From Tritrichomonas foetus (taxonomy: Eukaryota > Parabasalia > Tritrichomonadida > Tritrichomonadidae), in contig MLAK01000664.1 of assembly GCA_001839685.1 (NCBI GenBank), positions 9,938-73,937 on the forward strand: a stretch of 64,000 bases of DNA, in the 5' to 3' direction. The translations under genes and the position numbers were made by a program. Position 1 is the stretch's first letter; each line of letters starts with the position of its first letter. A model generated the notes under the pieces. The model had not been told where the DNA came from. It searched no databases and saw only the letters and a program-made list of their open reading frames with translations. This document shows, in pieces, positions 19,379-30,500 of the stretch.

Positions 19379-21916
19379 CTATTTTCTATTCATGGAAAAT
19401 ATCTGATTTTTATAGTCTGCTCTTTTCATATGAGTGGAAGGTAAATTTTTAGAAACAGACATTTTGGGTACAGATGATATAGTTTTTTCTTCATCAAGAA
19501 TTTCAAAAGCGCCGTTGTTTTGATCAGATGTTACACATAACTTCAGAAGCTCAAGTTGTTCTTCTATTGTTTTACAACAAAGTTTCTGTTTAATTGCAGA
19601 GTGTGAACGATATCTTTGAACAGTTTTCACATGTAAACCTTCATCAATTAAAAACTGACGACTTTTATTCATGTAAAACACTTCTTTAGTATCTTCACTA
19701 ACTAAAGTATAAAAGAAAGCATTATGCTCACCAGTTCGATGAGTTTTCGGTCGTAGAACTTTGGCAATTCGTTGGAATTCTGGAACTCTTGATCCTAAAT
19801 GTGAACAAATTTGAATAAAAACATTCGCATATGGAATCTCAATAGCTTTATCAATAATTCTGGATAAAAAGAGACAATTCACCTCAGATGTTCTTAAGAA
19901 TCGTTTAAATGATCTTTTCCTTTCCTTTTCTGGCGTATCTATTGTTACATATGGTCTCCTTTTAGTTCCATCAATGAATAAACGTTCAGCGTATTGTTTC
20001 AATATGAATGGAATATCTGCATATACGATGATTTTATCACCATGATCTTCATGCATTCGAATTAAACGTTGTAAAGTCATAACTTTATTTGGATTCAATC
20101 CAGCAAGAAGTCTTTTAGTCAACAAACTTTTACAATGTAAGTACTCAAAGAAAAATTCATGCGTCATCTTACAAATAACTTCGTAACATTGAACTTTGGG
20201 AAAGAAATTTTGTTGACAAAGTTCATTCCATGTTTTTGAATACAAAAGTGGTCCAACATGAATAAATAATGAACGTAAAGCTTGATCATCAGTTATAGGA
20301 AATGGAGATAGTATAAGTTTTGAACGAGAATCTAAAACTTTATTTATTGAATAAATTGAATCAGAAATTGAACTTTTGAATTCGTCGAAAATTATTAATC
20401 CCCATTCTTTTTCGGTTAATGGTTTTATAATGTTGGGACTTCTAAATGATAAAAAGAAAGAATAAGTAGTTAAAACAATGCATGGCTCTGATGGAATGTC
20501 TTCTTTGATATTTGGTAAATATTTTATCATATCGAGATCATCTAAATTAGTGAATTTTTTCAGTTGGTAGATCCAATTGAATACAGAAATGACATTCTCA
20601 CAAAAAATAATAGTCGGCTTTTTCATTTTTGCAATTGTAATTGCACCAATTACTGTTTTCCCTGCACTATATGGAAGAGTAATGATTCCGCTTTTAAAAA
20701 AACTATTTTGAAATAGACATGTGAGCGCATCGCATTGATAAGGTGTTAAAATAAAATCATTTTTATAATCAATTTCTAAATTGGATATTTTTTTATCATT
20801 TTGATAATCATATTCCCAAAGAAGTTGAAGTTCAATTCCAGCAGCGAATTTTTTAGCTTCAACAATTTTTTCATGGTTGATTAAAAAGCAGAAATTTTCT
20901 TTCGGAGTATTTAATTCAGTCATTCTTGGTGTTATTTCAAAATTTCCTTCATTGTTCGAATCATTTTGTGATACTTGTTGATAAAGTTGGACATCTTCAA
21001 GACCTTCATAAATATCAGTAAGGACTGAAGAAATCACAGTTGTTTGATTTCTATTGTCGTTTTTCTTTCTGTTCACAAAAAATTCATCTTCAGAACCTTC
21101 ACCAGTTTCGTTTAAAATTTGATTTTCGATTTCTTGAAAAGTCCGTTCATCAATACCATTAAATTTCTGTTCAATTTCAGCCATTTCTTTTTCTCTCATT
21201 AGATTTTTATCAATCCCGAAACAATGCATAAAAACATCATTTAAAGGTCCAGTAATTTGGCTGTGAAGGCATTCAAAGTTTTCAAATGCTAAAATATTTG
21301 TATCTGGTATTGCTGTTCTTAAAGTATCATTTTTATCGTCAACAAAAAAACACAATTTTGTGGCTGCTGATTGAATTAGTGGAAGATTATCAGAATATAC
21401 TATATATTGTCCTTTAGAATATAGAAGTGTTAACTTGCCTGTGAATTTTGAACATGTATTTTCAATTAATTTAATTAAAACTGGTTGAATTTGGCATTTG
21501 CTTAATGATTTCAATCCTCCAATAATTTGTTGACTTGTCCATCCCATTTGCAGTGCTTTTGATAAAGATGATGTATTAATTTGGTATTCTTGAATATGTT
21601 TTGGAAGAGTAACAGGTTGTGCAACTATATTCAAAAAAGTATTCACTGCTTTAAAGTTTTTTGTAAATGTTTCAAAAAAAATATGACCGTCTGGACACAC
21701 ATAAAGTGGCTTTTCTGAACTCTGGGAAATTTTGAGATTCATGTATGTTTTTTGATTGTCTGAAGCTAAAGTTGTCAATCCTGTGAAATATTTATCTTCA
21801 ACAATAATTGTATTGGTAATTTTGCTTTCTCTTGTTTTTCTTGATTTTCTACCACGTCTTGAGACTTCTAGATTAATGGTACTTTGAAGATTTGGACCAT
21901 TGTTGTTTTGATCCAT
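19379..21916 (-). CDS. Divergent XPB/Rad25-type TFIIH helicase
   Basis: An 845-residue protein with the XPB layout: an N-terminal damage-recognition/clutch-like region (about 35-200, KPLYVCPDGHIFFETFTKN), a low-complexity acidic linker (about 250-320), and two RecA-like lobes (about 375-760). Lobe residues align closely with XPB: GIITLPYSAGKTVIG (Walker A, Lys near 420), EWGLIIFDEFK (Walker B near 511), GPLLYSKTWNEL, KVQCYEVICKMTHEFFFEYL, NPNKVMTLQRLI, DKIIVYADIPFILKQYA, NAFFYTLVSEDTKEVFYM. Key motifs are altered. Motif III TAT reads SPF. The RED motif region reads ITDDQ. The DEVH-type box is DEFK. Motif VI QRLGRVLR reads QRIAKVLR. It is either a fast-evolving true XPB or an extra copy with weakened helicase activity. 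The ATG at 21916 is clear. Confidence 0.85.
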   Translation of the reverse strand: MDQNNNGPNLQSTINLEVSRRGRKSRKTRESKITNTIIVEDKYFTGLTTLASDNQKTYMNLKISQSSEKPLYVCPDGHIFFETFTKNFKAVNTFLNIVAQPVTLPKHIQEYQINTSSLSKALQMGWTSQQIIGGLKSLSKCQIQPVLIKLIENTCSKFTGKLTLLYSKGQYIVYSDNLPLIQSAATKLCFFVDDKNDTLRTAIPDTNILAFENFECLHSQITGPLNDVFMHCFGIDKNLMREKEMAEIEQKFNGIDERTFQEIENQILNETGEGSEDEFFVNRKKNDNRNQTTVISSVLTDIYEGLEDVQLYQQVSQNDSNNEGNFEITPRMTELNTPKENFCFLINHEKIVEAKKFAAGIELQLLWEYDYQNDKKISNLEIDYKNDFILTPYQCDALTCLFQNSFFKSGIITLPYSAGKTVIGAITIAKMKKPTIIFCENVISVFNWIYQLKKFTNLDDLDMIKYLPNIKEDIPSEPCIVLTTYSFFLSFRSPNIIKPLTEKEWGLIIFDEFKSSISDSIYSINKVLDSRSKLILSPFPITDDQALRSLFIHVGPLLYSKTWNELCQQNFFPKVQCYEVICKMTHEFFFEYLHCKSLLTKRLLAGLNPNKVMTLQRLIRMHEDHGDKIIVYADIPFILKQYAERLFIDGTKRRPYVTIDTPEKERKRSFKRFLRTSEVNCLFLSRIIDKAIEIPYANVFIQICSHLGSRVPEFQRIAKVLRPKTHRTGEHNAFFYTLVSEDTKEVFYMNKSRQFLIDEGLHVKTVQRYRSHSAIKQKLCCKTIEEQLELLKLCVTSDQNNGAFEILDEEKTISSVPKMSVSKNLPSTHMKRADYKNQIFSMNRK

Positions 21917-22228
21917 TTTTGCTCGATAAGATTTTGAATGATTTGAAATATTTTGAATATTAGACCATTTATTAACTCAAAAAATCTAATGTTTATGCAA
22001 AAAGTTGCTATCGTGATGTTTTGGTGATAGATTTCTAAACGTCTTTTTTTCTATTTGAAAATTGCACCAAAATCACTTCATCTAAAGTAGAAACAATTTT
22101 CCAAATTGTTCACTTGCAGCAAGAACAAAACATATGTTGCAAACTAATATGATCATCTTAAAGATAATAGAAAAATAATATATTATTATTTAGGATTTTT
22201 AGAAATAAAAACAATTTTTTTGTGGCAC
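21917..22228. other. Intergenic region
   Basis: About 310 bases between two minus-strand genes. TCATT, an initiator-like site, lies about 25 bases before the XPB start on the minus strand. Nothing else was recognised. Confidence 0.5.
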
Positions 22229-25200
22229 TTATGTATCACTTGTTTCAGGTGAAAATGAATAATACTTACGTATAAAGTCACTCCTTTTTTCTTCAACTTG
22301 ATAATTCATTGAGCGTAATGCTGGAAATGCGCAAGGGCCGACTGTGAGTTTTCCAACTTGTCCAATTTGTAGTAATTTAAATGCTGTATCATATTCTGGA
22401 CATGAAATCACAACATTTTTCTTTTTGTTACCAATTAAGTGAATTTTGGCATTCTTTCCACTTTCAATTGATGCTGATAAAGCTCCTGGTAATAAAATTT
22501 CGCTAAAATGTTCAAAACAATTCATTACAAACTTGAAAGCCGATAAAGCATTTTCATTTTCATCTGTGCTCTCAGGATTTCTAGAAATTCCACAAAAAAC
22601 ACAATCATTTATATATAATTTGGTTATGTTTGGATATTCTTTCAATCTTTCGCCAATCATTGTCCATAAATCGAAGAATTCTTTACTAATATCAGCAGGT
22701 GCTGTATTTAAGCTGAATTCAGAAAACTTGATGAGAATGAAAGCAATATCATCATAATTCAATGTAGGTTCTTCTTTCAGAATGGATGGATATAAGTTAT
22801 TAATTATAATATCATTATCTTTTCTTAATTCTTCAGCTTTTGATTTAATTTTGTTTATATTAAGTTTATCTGTAATAACAAGCGCATAAGCTTCATCACC
22901 TTCGTCTGTTAAGTTGACTATTGTGATTTCAATGGTACTTACACTTCCATTTGTTTTCTTGATATTTAAGACAACACTTTCATGATGAGCCTTTGCTTTA
23001 ACTTTTTCGCGGATCCATTTCACTGATTCATCATCTTTAATAAAGGTGTCAATTGGTGTACCAATGATGTTAGCAGGATCTAAGCCAAAAGCACTTTGGA
23101 ATGTTGAATTGATACTAATGACAACTTCATTTCCATTGATTATTAAGATGGGATGTGGTGAAACATTGATGATTTTAAAGGCTGATGATCCAGTTTCAGT
23201 TTTCGTTTTATTCTTACCAAGTAAATAAGAAACCATTTCTTTGTTATCGATAATTTCAACAGGATCAAGACGTAAGATTAGCTTAATAGCAATTCTATAA
23301 ATTCTGATATACATTTTATACGATAAATAATCAAGAATAAAAGAGATAATTGTGATGATCATTGAAACTATGGCATAGATTCGTGCTTGATTATCAAAAT
23401 CATTTGATATATCTTGTCCATAATCAATTAACAATTCAATAACTTCTCTCATTGGATTATATAAATGATAGTAACCCAGGTGAAGTATTTCAAGATAATC
23501 TTCAGATTTAGCAAATTTTGTGGATAATGAAATTGCAGCTCGGCGACCAAGTTCCAAAAATGTAATTAATTGTTGATCGAGGCTTTGACAAACATACCTT
23601 GAGTGGAGATCAGTGGAGTTGTTATTAGTTGTACATTTAGGAGTAGCAACTAAAGCTTGAATCTTTGATGTAGTTGGGAATTTTGAGGAATACTTGAATT
23701 TTAATACATTCGAATGAATTGGACCTAATTCACCAAGGGCTTTTGTGAGGAGATTTACGTAATAAGAAATTTGTTTTTGATTGATTTGTGGTCCTGCAGT
23801 TGCATAAGAAACACATTGAGATAAATAAGTGCATCTTTGTGATGATTCATGTAATAAATTGCCTAATTCTGACATTCTATTATAGGCGCCTTGAATTGGA
23901 AATGTAAATGCAAAAAGAAGAAATGCAATAATTACATCAACAACAATGTTAATAATCAATGGAATAAATGCAGCAAATTTAGACAAATTTTTCTTTTGAT
24001 GAATAGCTCTTTTGAAATCTTCGTTTTCTCTTTCATTTGATTGAATAATGTTTTCAGAGGCAGAATGCTTTGTGGAGTCTGACATTCCATAACATAATTT
24101 CATTACATGATTTAGTTCTTTATGGAAGAAAATTGTTTCAATAATAGTTGCAGGAATACATACCAATAAAGCGACTAATGCAAGTACGCAGAATATTACT
24201 CTATAAATTTTAACATCATTCTGATCATAAGCAGAAAGATCATTTGTTAATGCAAAGGATGTTTCACGGAGTCTATCTTCAATAACTGTTTGTAAAACAC
24301 CGATTACAGTGAATCTGTCAAGGCTGATAATATTGGGACTCTCACTGTAAATAATTTCTTGAGCAAAAGTAAAGTACATTACAATTGCTTCTCGAACTGA
24401 TGTTGTCATCGTATTAATGGGTATTTGATTTTGGATAATAGTAGATGTTAAATCAGCAGCATGAAGTTTATCAATCACATTAGTCATTGGCGTTCGTGAT
24501 GTAATCATATTCACCATAGAATCAGTAATATAATGCAATGCTTCATGTCCTCTGGTGAAAAACTTATAACCATTTTCAAGATGGCTCATCGAAAAGTTGT
24601 AAACACCACTATCAATTGTTTCATTATCTGCATTAATTAACGTAAAGAAATCATTTGGATCAGTATACATATTATTATTTTGAACACCTGCATGAAGGAA
24701 CAAGGCAGTCTGAGTTAAACTAATAGATGATTGTAATGTTGTAAAATTACTCATATATTCAAAATGAACGACTCTTGTATTTAATGATCCTGTAAAATAT
24801 ATCAATACAACAATCCATATTAAGAGAACTGCAATAGTTCTGCATACATTAGTAAGTAAAACATGAAGTGTTGCTGGTGATGATTTTCCTTTTAATGACC
24901 TCTCAAGTTCAAGCCGAGGCTTACTCGATTTTATTAAACTAGTAAGTAATTCTTCTCTTCGTTTGAAATCAAGATCATCAAATGAGGCAACTTTCATTCC
25001 TTTAGTTATTTCATTGATATAGCATGGAAATGTTTGTAATAAAGAAATTTCAATAGAACTTAGATTAAAAACATGCCCAGAATTCAGCATGGTTGATCTA
25101 TAGATCCATAATGTGCTATCTTCGTACATTCCTTCATTTTCGATCAAATGGTGTGCATATGATTGTGCAATTACCGTATTGGATGGATAAATGGTTGTCA

Positions 25201-26623
25201 TATCACACCATTCTTTATTAATTTTATTGGACAAAATAGAAATTGAGTGAAATGCATCAAAACCATTTTTTGGATGGTTTTTTTCTAATGCATTTAGCCA
25301 AAATGTTCGATATGCTTGAGTTAATTTGCCTGTATTGACTCTTAAATCAGCCATTTCATCAGTAATCATCAAAATTTGACGTGTTTGAATTGCATAATTA
25401 ATTGTATATAATAAATATGTCTCTGCTTGAGAATAATTTGCAGCAGAATTCAATTGTTCCGATAATGGAATTGTAAGTGGATCGAATCTTGGGAAAAAGC
25501 AGCAAAGATGTAAAAGTTTGAGTTTGATTTTATTGTCAGTACTATTAGATAATGCTTTCTCCATCATATCACCCTTCAAAAATCGATCATAGCCAGTTGA
25601 AAATGCAATTCGACATTGTTTTACTAATTCTTCATCATTTTTCGGTTCTCTTTCTAATATCTTAGAAATTAACTTTTTATTAACAAAATAATAAATAGTG
25701 GAAATAATAATTCCAGCAGCCAAAGGAACCAGAAACATAATATAAAAATTCATTGGAGCAAAATACATCAAATCTGCAATAATTGTAGCTGCTTCAAAGC
25801 CAAATGAAGTGGCATTACCAAATGGGTGAATTTTTTCATTTTTCGTCATAAAAAATAGTCCAATTCCTGCGATAATTGCATGGAAAATGATAATAACGTA
25901 AAGAATAGCGATTTTGAAATTTTGGAAAACTGAGCCAGCAACAATAAAAGCACTTTCAGAATATAATACATATAAATAAGTTTTTGTTTCCCACATTGCG
26001 CAAGGGTTTTGGGTAATAAACATAGTTTTTGAAGTTCTGTTTGTAAAAATATAGATTACAATAATTGCTGCAATTCCACCAAATAAAGCTAAAATTGCAA
26101 TAACTAAAAATTCAATGTGGAAGTTTTCTAAAATCACAGATAAAGACCTGCCAAGCACCATAAAAACAACTGGCAATAATATTGGTAAAAGTAAAATATT
26201 AAAAAAGCCAATCAAATAGCATAGCCAATCTGGAATATCAACGCCTTTAATGTAAAGCATAACAATTGCATAAGTTATGATTACACATAAAATCATTGTC
26301 AATACAGAAATGGCTGAACACGTTAGTTCGATTTGTGTGCTCGAAAAATCGTAAAAGAAAAATATGTTATATAAAATAATGAATTGACTTGAAATTTTCT
26401 TCCGAAAAGAAAGCCACATTGATATTAGTATACTTTGTGCATATAAGTAAATCATTGGAATTAGATAGAGATACGAGGGAGCATTGATCAATGTGCTAAA
26501 ATGAACGAAAAATGGAAAAGCGCTGTTCAGATTCGATTTGGATGTATGTGTGATTTTTTTCAGTGTTTTATCGAACTCTTTCTGCGATTCGGTAGAAAGA
26601 GAAAGCTGATCGAGCTTTTTCAT
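22229..26623 (-). CDS. Giant multi-membrane cyclase-like receptor with degenerate catalytic domain
   Basis: The frame opens with TTG at 26629. The ATG at 26623 gives 1,464 residues. The N-terminal ~330 residues hold about ten membrane helices. A cytosolic helical stretch follows (about 340-600). Further membrane helices near 610, 840, 940 and 1115 flank two extracellular segments with N-glycosylation sites. A PAS-like domain (about 1150-1255) comes next, then a class III cyclase-like domain at the end. The catalytic domain appears dead. The first metal aspartate (FMDIVGFT in the gene at 40981) is replaced by Lys near 1299 in FILIKFSEFS. The transition-state Asn segment (INMAQQM there) is CPEYDTAFKL here. 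Only the second aspartate position (INDC) is kept. It is likely a pseudo-cyclase, perhaps a sensor or dimer partner. Confidence 0.8.
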   Translation of the reverse strand: MKKLDQLSLSTESQKEFDKTLKKITHTSKSNLNSAFPFFVHFSTLINAPSYLYLIPMIYLYAQSILISMWLSFRKKISSQFIILYNIFFFYDFSSTQIELTCSAISVLTMILCVIITYAIVMLYIKGVDIPDWLCYLIGFFNILLLPILLPVVFMVLGRSLSVILENFHIEFLVIAILALFGGIAAIIVIYIFTNRTSKTMFITQNPCAMWETKTYLYVLYSESAFIVAGSVFQNFKIAILYVIIIFHAIIAGIGLFFMTKNEKIHPFGNATSFGFEAATIIADLMYFAPMNFYIMFLVPLAAGIIISTIYYFVNKKLISKILEREPKNDEELVKQCRIAFSTGYDRFLKGDMMEKALSNSTDNKIKLKLLHLCCFFPRFDPLTIPLSEQLNSAANYSQAETYLLYTINYAIQTRQILMITDEMADLRVNTGKLTQAYRTFWLNALEKNHPKNGFDAFHSISILSNKINKEWCDMTTIYPSNTVIAQSYAHHLIENEGMYEDSTLWIYRSTMLNSGHVFNLSSIEISLLQTFPCYINEITKGMKVASFDDLDFKRREELLTSLIKSSKPRLELERSLKGKSSPATLHVLLTNVCRTIAVLLIWIVVLIYFTGSLNTRVVHFEYMSNFTTLQSSISLTQTALFLHAGVQNNNMYTDPNDFFTLINADNETIDSGVYNFSMSHLENGYKFFTRGHEALHYITDSMVNMITSRTPMTNVIDKLHAADLTSTIIQNQIPINTMTTSVREAIVMYFTFAQEIIYSESPNIISLDRFTVIGVLQTVIEDRLRETSFALTNDLSAYDQNDVKIYRVIFCVLALVALLVCIPATIIETIFFHKELNHVMKLCYGMSDSTKHSASENIIQSNERENEDFKRAIHQKKNLSKFAAFIPLIINIVVDVIIAFLLFAFTFPIQGAYNRMSELGNLLHESSQRCTYLSQCVSYATAGPQINQKQISYYVNLLTKALGELGPIHSNVLKFKYSSKFPTTSKIQALVATPKCTTNNNSTDLHSRYVCQSLDQQLITFLELGRRAAISLSTKFAKSEDYLEILHLGYYHLYNPMREVIELLIDYGQDISNDFDNQARIYAIVSMIITIISFILDYLSYKMYIRIYRIAIKLILRLDPVEIIDNKEMVSYLLGKNKTKTETGSSAFKIINVSPHPILIINGNEVVISINSTFQSAFGLDPANIIGTPIDTFIKDDESVKWIREKVKAKAHHESVVLNIKKTNGSVSTIEITIVNLTDEGDEAYALVITDKLNINKIKSKAEELRKDNDIIINNLYPSILKEEPTLNYDDIAFILIKFSEFSLNTAPADISKEFFDLWTMIGERLKEYPNITKLYINDCVFCGISRNPESTDENENALSAFKFVMNCFEHFSEILLPGALSASIESGKNAKIHLIGNKKKNVVISCPEYDTAFKLLQIGQVGKLTVGPCAFPALRSMNYQVEEKRSDFIRKYYSFSPETSDT

Positions 26624-27560
26624 TCTCAACTTTTGCTCTTGAGGAAAATTGATACTTTAACTTTTTGAATAAATATTATTTTTCTCTTTCACAAAGAAAA
26701 AAATAATCTACAGAAACGTTTCTTTACACTTATTGAAATAATTCACGTTATTGAAAGAGGAGAATCAATTTGTTTGTAGTGAGCATGTTTTCCAAACATA
26801 ATTGAATGATTAAAATCACCTGGTCAAAATATTATGGCCGTTGAGGCTAATTTTTTATGGAGAAAAAAGAAGTTCGTTATCATCATATAAACGATGAGTA
26901 TAGACTTTATTTGTATAATTCATTAAATTAAAGAGTTAAATAGATTAAAGGACTGTATTATAAGAATTGATTAGAATCTCTTGAAATGTTAAGATTGCAG
27001 AAAAAGAATAATAAGGTAGCAGATGTTAATTAAAACTCTACTAAACAGAAAAATACTGATATCATGACTAATATTTCATATTTAATAAAAATTGATCAGA
27101 AATGTGATGATATAAAATTCATATCATACCAATACAAAATATATCCTCAAAATCAATATTCTCCAAAAAATTGTCATGAAAAGCATCAGAAAAATAGAAA
27201 TAAGAATCACTCATTCATATGAGAAAGAAAAATTGGACTATTAGTGTATGCTTTAATAATAGAAGCATCTCAATGTACCAATTTTATTTGGTAAACAAGT
27301 AAATTAAAATAGCAAATTCTCAAACTCAAAAATATGATATCTAAGATGAAATCTAATTGGCTCAAACATACTGGGTAAGCAGTGCCTATTCAGAGAGGTT
27401 TTGCTATATGTTTAGCGAAGAGAATTCATATTAGCATGTCTGATGATGAGACAAATTAGATCTGTTTCAAAATTGAGAAATTCAATACATTTCAATACAA
27501 ATTTGAATGAGATCGAGTGAGCAATTCAAATACCTTTTTGAAGCAATGACAGATATGAAT
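26624..27560. other. Intergenic region between divergent cyclase-like and TOR genes
   Basis: About 940 bases shared by two divergent genes. No supported coding region or RNA. An ATACCTTTTT run near 27530 resembles the CCTTT element seen elsewhere and would serve TOR. Confidence 0.5.
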
Positions 27561-27565
27561 TCATT
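27561..27565 (+). promoter_or_regulatory. Initiator-like TCATT of TOR
   Basis: TCATT matches TCA+1Py(T/A). The candidate +1 adenine at 27563 gives a 23-base leader to the ATG at 27586. Confidence 0.4.
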
Positions 27566-27585
27566 GAAATAAACGTTCTCCAAAC

Positions 27586-30500
27586 ATGAGTAAAAGGCTC
27601 AAAAGGCAATCATCCGAATACGAAAAAAATTCACAGCCAGAAATCCCAGTATTTAATTCTACCAATCCACTCGAAATTCGCATCAATAGTGTGTATAGAT
27701 CAAGCAATGATATTAATAGCTTCAAATTTCAATTAGCATGCCAGTCATTTCAATCTTATGTTGAAAATACATATCAAGCAAAGTTAGCGGCAAAAACAGA
27801 TGCAAATGCTTTTTTTGAAGAAATATTTTACAAAATTTCACTTCGAGAGCTCACCAGAAAATACAAATATACAACAAATCAGCAATATTTTCTTTTCCTT
27901 ACACTCCTTTTAGACTTAAATATCGGAAGTCAGGCAACAAAAGCGAATAGAATATTATTGGCTGTTCCATCAATAAAAATGACAGATACGACAAGAACAT
28001 TCAAATATTTTGAAAAAATACTGGTTTGGCTTGATAATCCTCTCAAAACTTCATTCAGATTAAAAATTCAACCTTTACGTGATTATATAATGAATTGGTT
28101 TAAAAATCATACAGCTGCATCACTTCACTTGATGATTATATTTATGCGCAATTTCCCTAATTTAATCGCTGGTGAAATCAGAAACTACGCATTGCTGATT
28201 TTTAAAGCAATTTCCCAATCTTCAGAAAAAGTCAGGCATATTGCAGTCAAAGCTTACTTGGTTGCGATGGATTTATATTACAATCCTAAATATAAGCATT
28301 TAGCAATTCCTATTATAGAAGTCTTAGCAAATCAACTCAGAAACCGAGATGCTAAATTTGATGCTTATACAATTGATGCAATTTCATTCCTAATTACGAA
28401 AAATCCAAATATTATCCAATTTTTACGATTCAGAGAAGTACCCTTCTTGAATACAAAAGATATTTCAAATACAATGAAAATCATTCCGCTTGCTTATCGT
28501 TGTTCACCTTCACTTTTTACAGATGCAAAGAAAATGATGATCATGGAATTATATCAAAATTCTATTTTACATATTAAAAAGAAAGATACTGAACGTATTC
28601 ATGAAGCATTTAGATCATTAACTGAATTCGTTTTTGCCTTAGGTAAAAACTTTCATAATGGCCAATTTACTGATATTCAGCGTGTTCTATTAAAGAAAAT
28701 TAATAAAACGCCAGTAGATGAATACCAAATTGTTGCACTTTTATCAATTTCTTACCCATCAAATCAAATTCAATCTGCTATTTTTGGTCCACAATTCCAG
28801 TTAACGAATTATTTAATTAATGGAATTATTTCATTTTGTAAGAAATGGCCAAATGAATCTAAATTAATCCAAGAAAAACTAGTTTCTAGATTATTAAATG
28901 AAATTAATAATACAGCAAATGAAAATATAATTGAAAATACTTTTTTATGGTTAATGAAAGCTGATTTCTATTATTTTAGCCAGCAGTTACTTGTTCACTT
29001 TTCAAGATTCTTCTATCATCCATGTTATAAAGTAAGAAAAAATGCAGCTACATTTTTATTGATGCATCAAAATGATTATCCTGTAATTTCCAGTTTAATT
29101 TTATCATTTGTGGCGACCGAACAGATAACATCTTTAAGAAATTATATTCTTGATCAGTTAACTTCAGTTACAGAAGATAATACTACAATTTTATATCAAA
29201 TGCTTCATGACAGAGAAAGTATCATTTCATCTAAAGCATTGAGTTTATTATGTCAAATTCCAAATGATATTTCATTAATTGCAAAATATGTCATTGAATT
29301 AATGCATCAACTTGGTAGAAATGATGCATTAAACCGTCGAGTTTTAAATGATCTTTTAATTATCAAGAATTATTATCCACAAATTTTGCAGCCATTCGCA
29401 TCACATTTGTGTGAAACTGTTTTGAACTTTGAAACGCAATCTCACCAATCTCTTCTGTTGTTATCTTTTCTTATTTCCACCAACCCAACTATTTCCGTCG
29501 ATGTTTCTTTATTTGGTCGTGTTTTAAGAGCAGCTTTATGTAGTGATTCAAATACCCGACGTATATCAGCAGCTTTAGATCTTCTTTATGTTGCTTTGAA
29601 ATATCTTGATATGAGATCTGAACTTTCTTATCTCTTTGTTCGTCTTCTTGCTTTATCTGGTGAAGTTGAAGAGGCAGAAGTCACATCAAAACTTCTTTTG
29701 GTTTTATCAAAAATCGGGGTGTTTAAACCATCCTCAGTGAAATCCCTCGTTGCTTCATCGAATCTTTCGAAATCACCAAATCGTCGTGCACATTTCACAG
29801 AAAAATTAGAAAATTCTTCATTATCAATTCCAATTTCAATTACATTAGAAACGTTTAATGATCCTTCAATGGTAACAGAACGATCAACTGCATTTAATTG
29901 TTTATTATCGATCCTTAAAATTGATAATACTACGATCACTGATAGTTTTAGGAAATCTATTCTAGAGCGACTAGAAAATATGATCACTGGTGAAACTTCA
30001 CTTATTATGATGCAAAGCTTTAATTCATTCATTAATTGTTTTGGTGAAGAAGTTGAACCGCTCATTCCTCATGTTGTTAAACAAATTATAAGTCAGTGGG
30101 ATGTTTTTGATTTTACTGCCATTATGTCAACTGTTAAATATATCACATTGAATGTTCTTGATTTGTTTTCACCTTACATTCTTCAATTCACTGAACTTTT
30201 CTTAGCCAAATTGCCATCGCTTACAATCAAAGATTCAATTGCTCTTTTTGACATTTTAACTAGATTTTCATTTTACTTAAAAACTGTTGATTATTTGATC
30301 ATACCTGCGATGCTTAATTGGCTAGAAACTCATATCGAAGAAAGTAATGAAAAAGGAAGTGATGAGACAATACTTTATGGAATAAATGATGGTTTAATTC
30401 ATCTTAAAACTATAATTATATACAGTGGAAGTGAAAAATTTACTGCGCTAATATTGAAAACAATGTTTATTTTAATTCAATCAACTGATAAATTAAATGA

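Noticed and set aside
22446..22757. 103-codon plus-strand frame opposite the cyclase-like gene
   Set aside because: Lies entirely inside the well-supported minus-strand coding region and has no family features.
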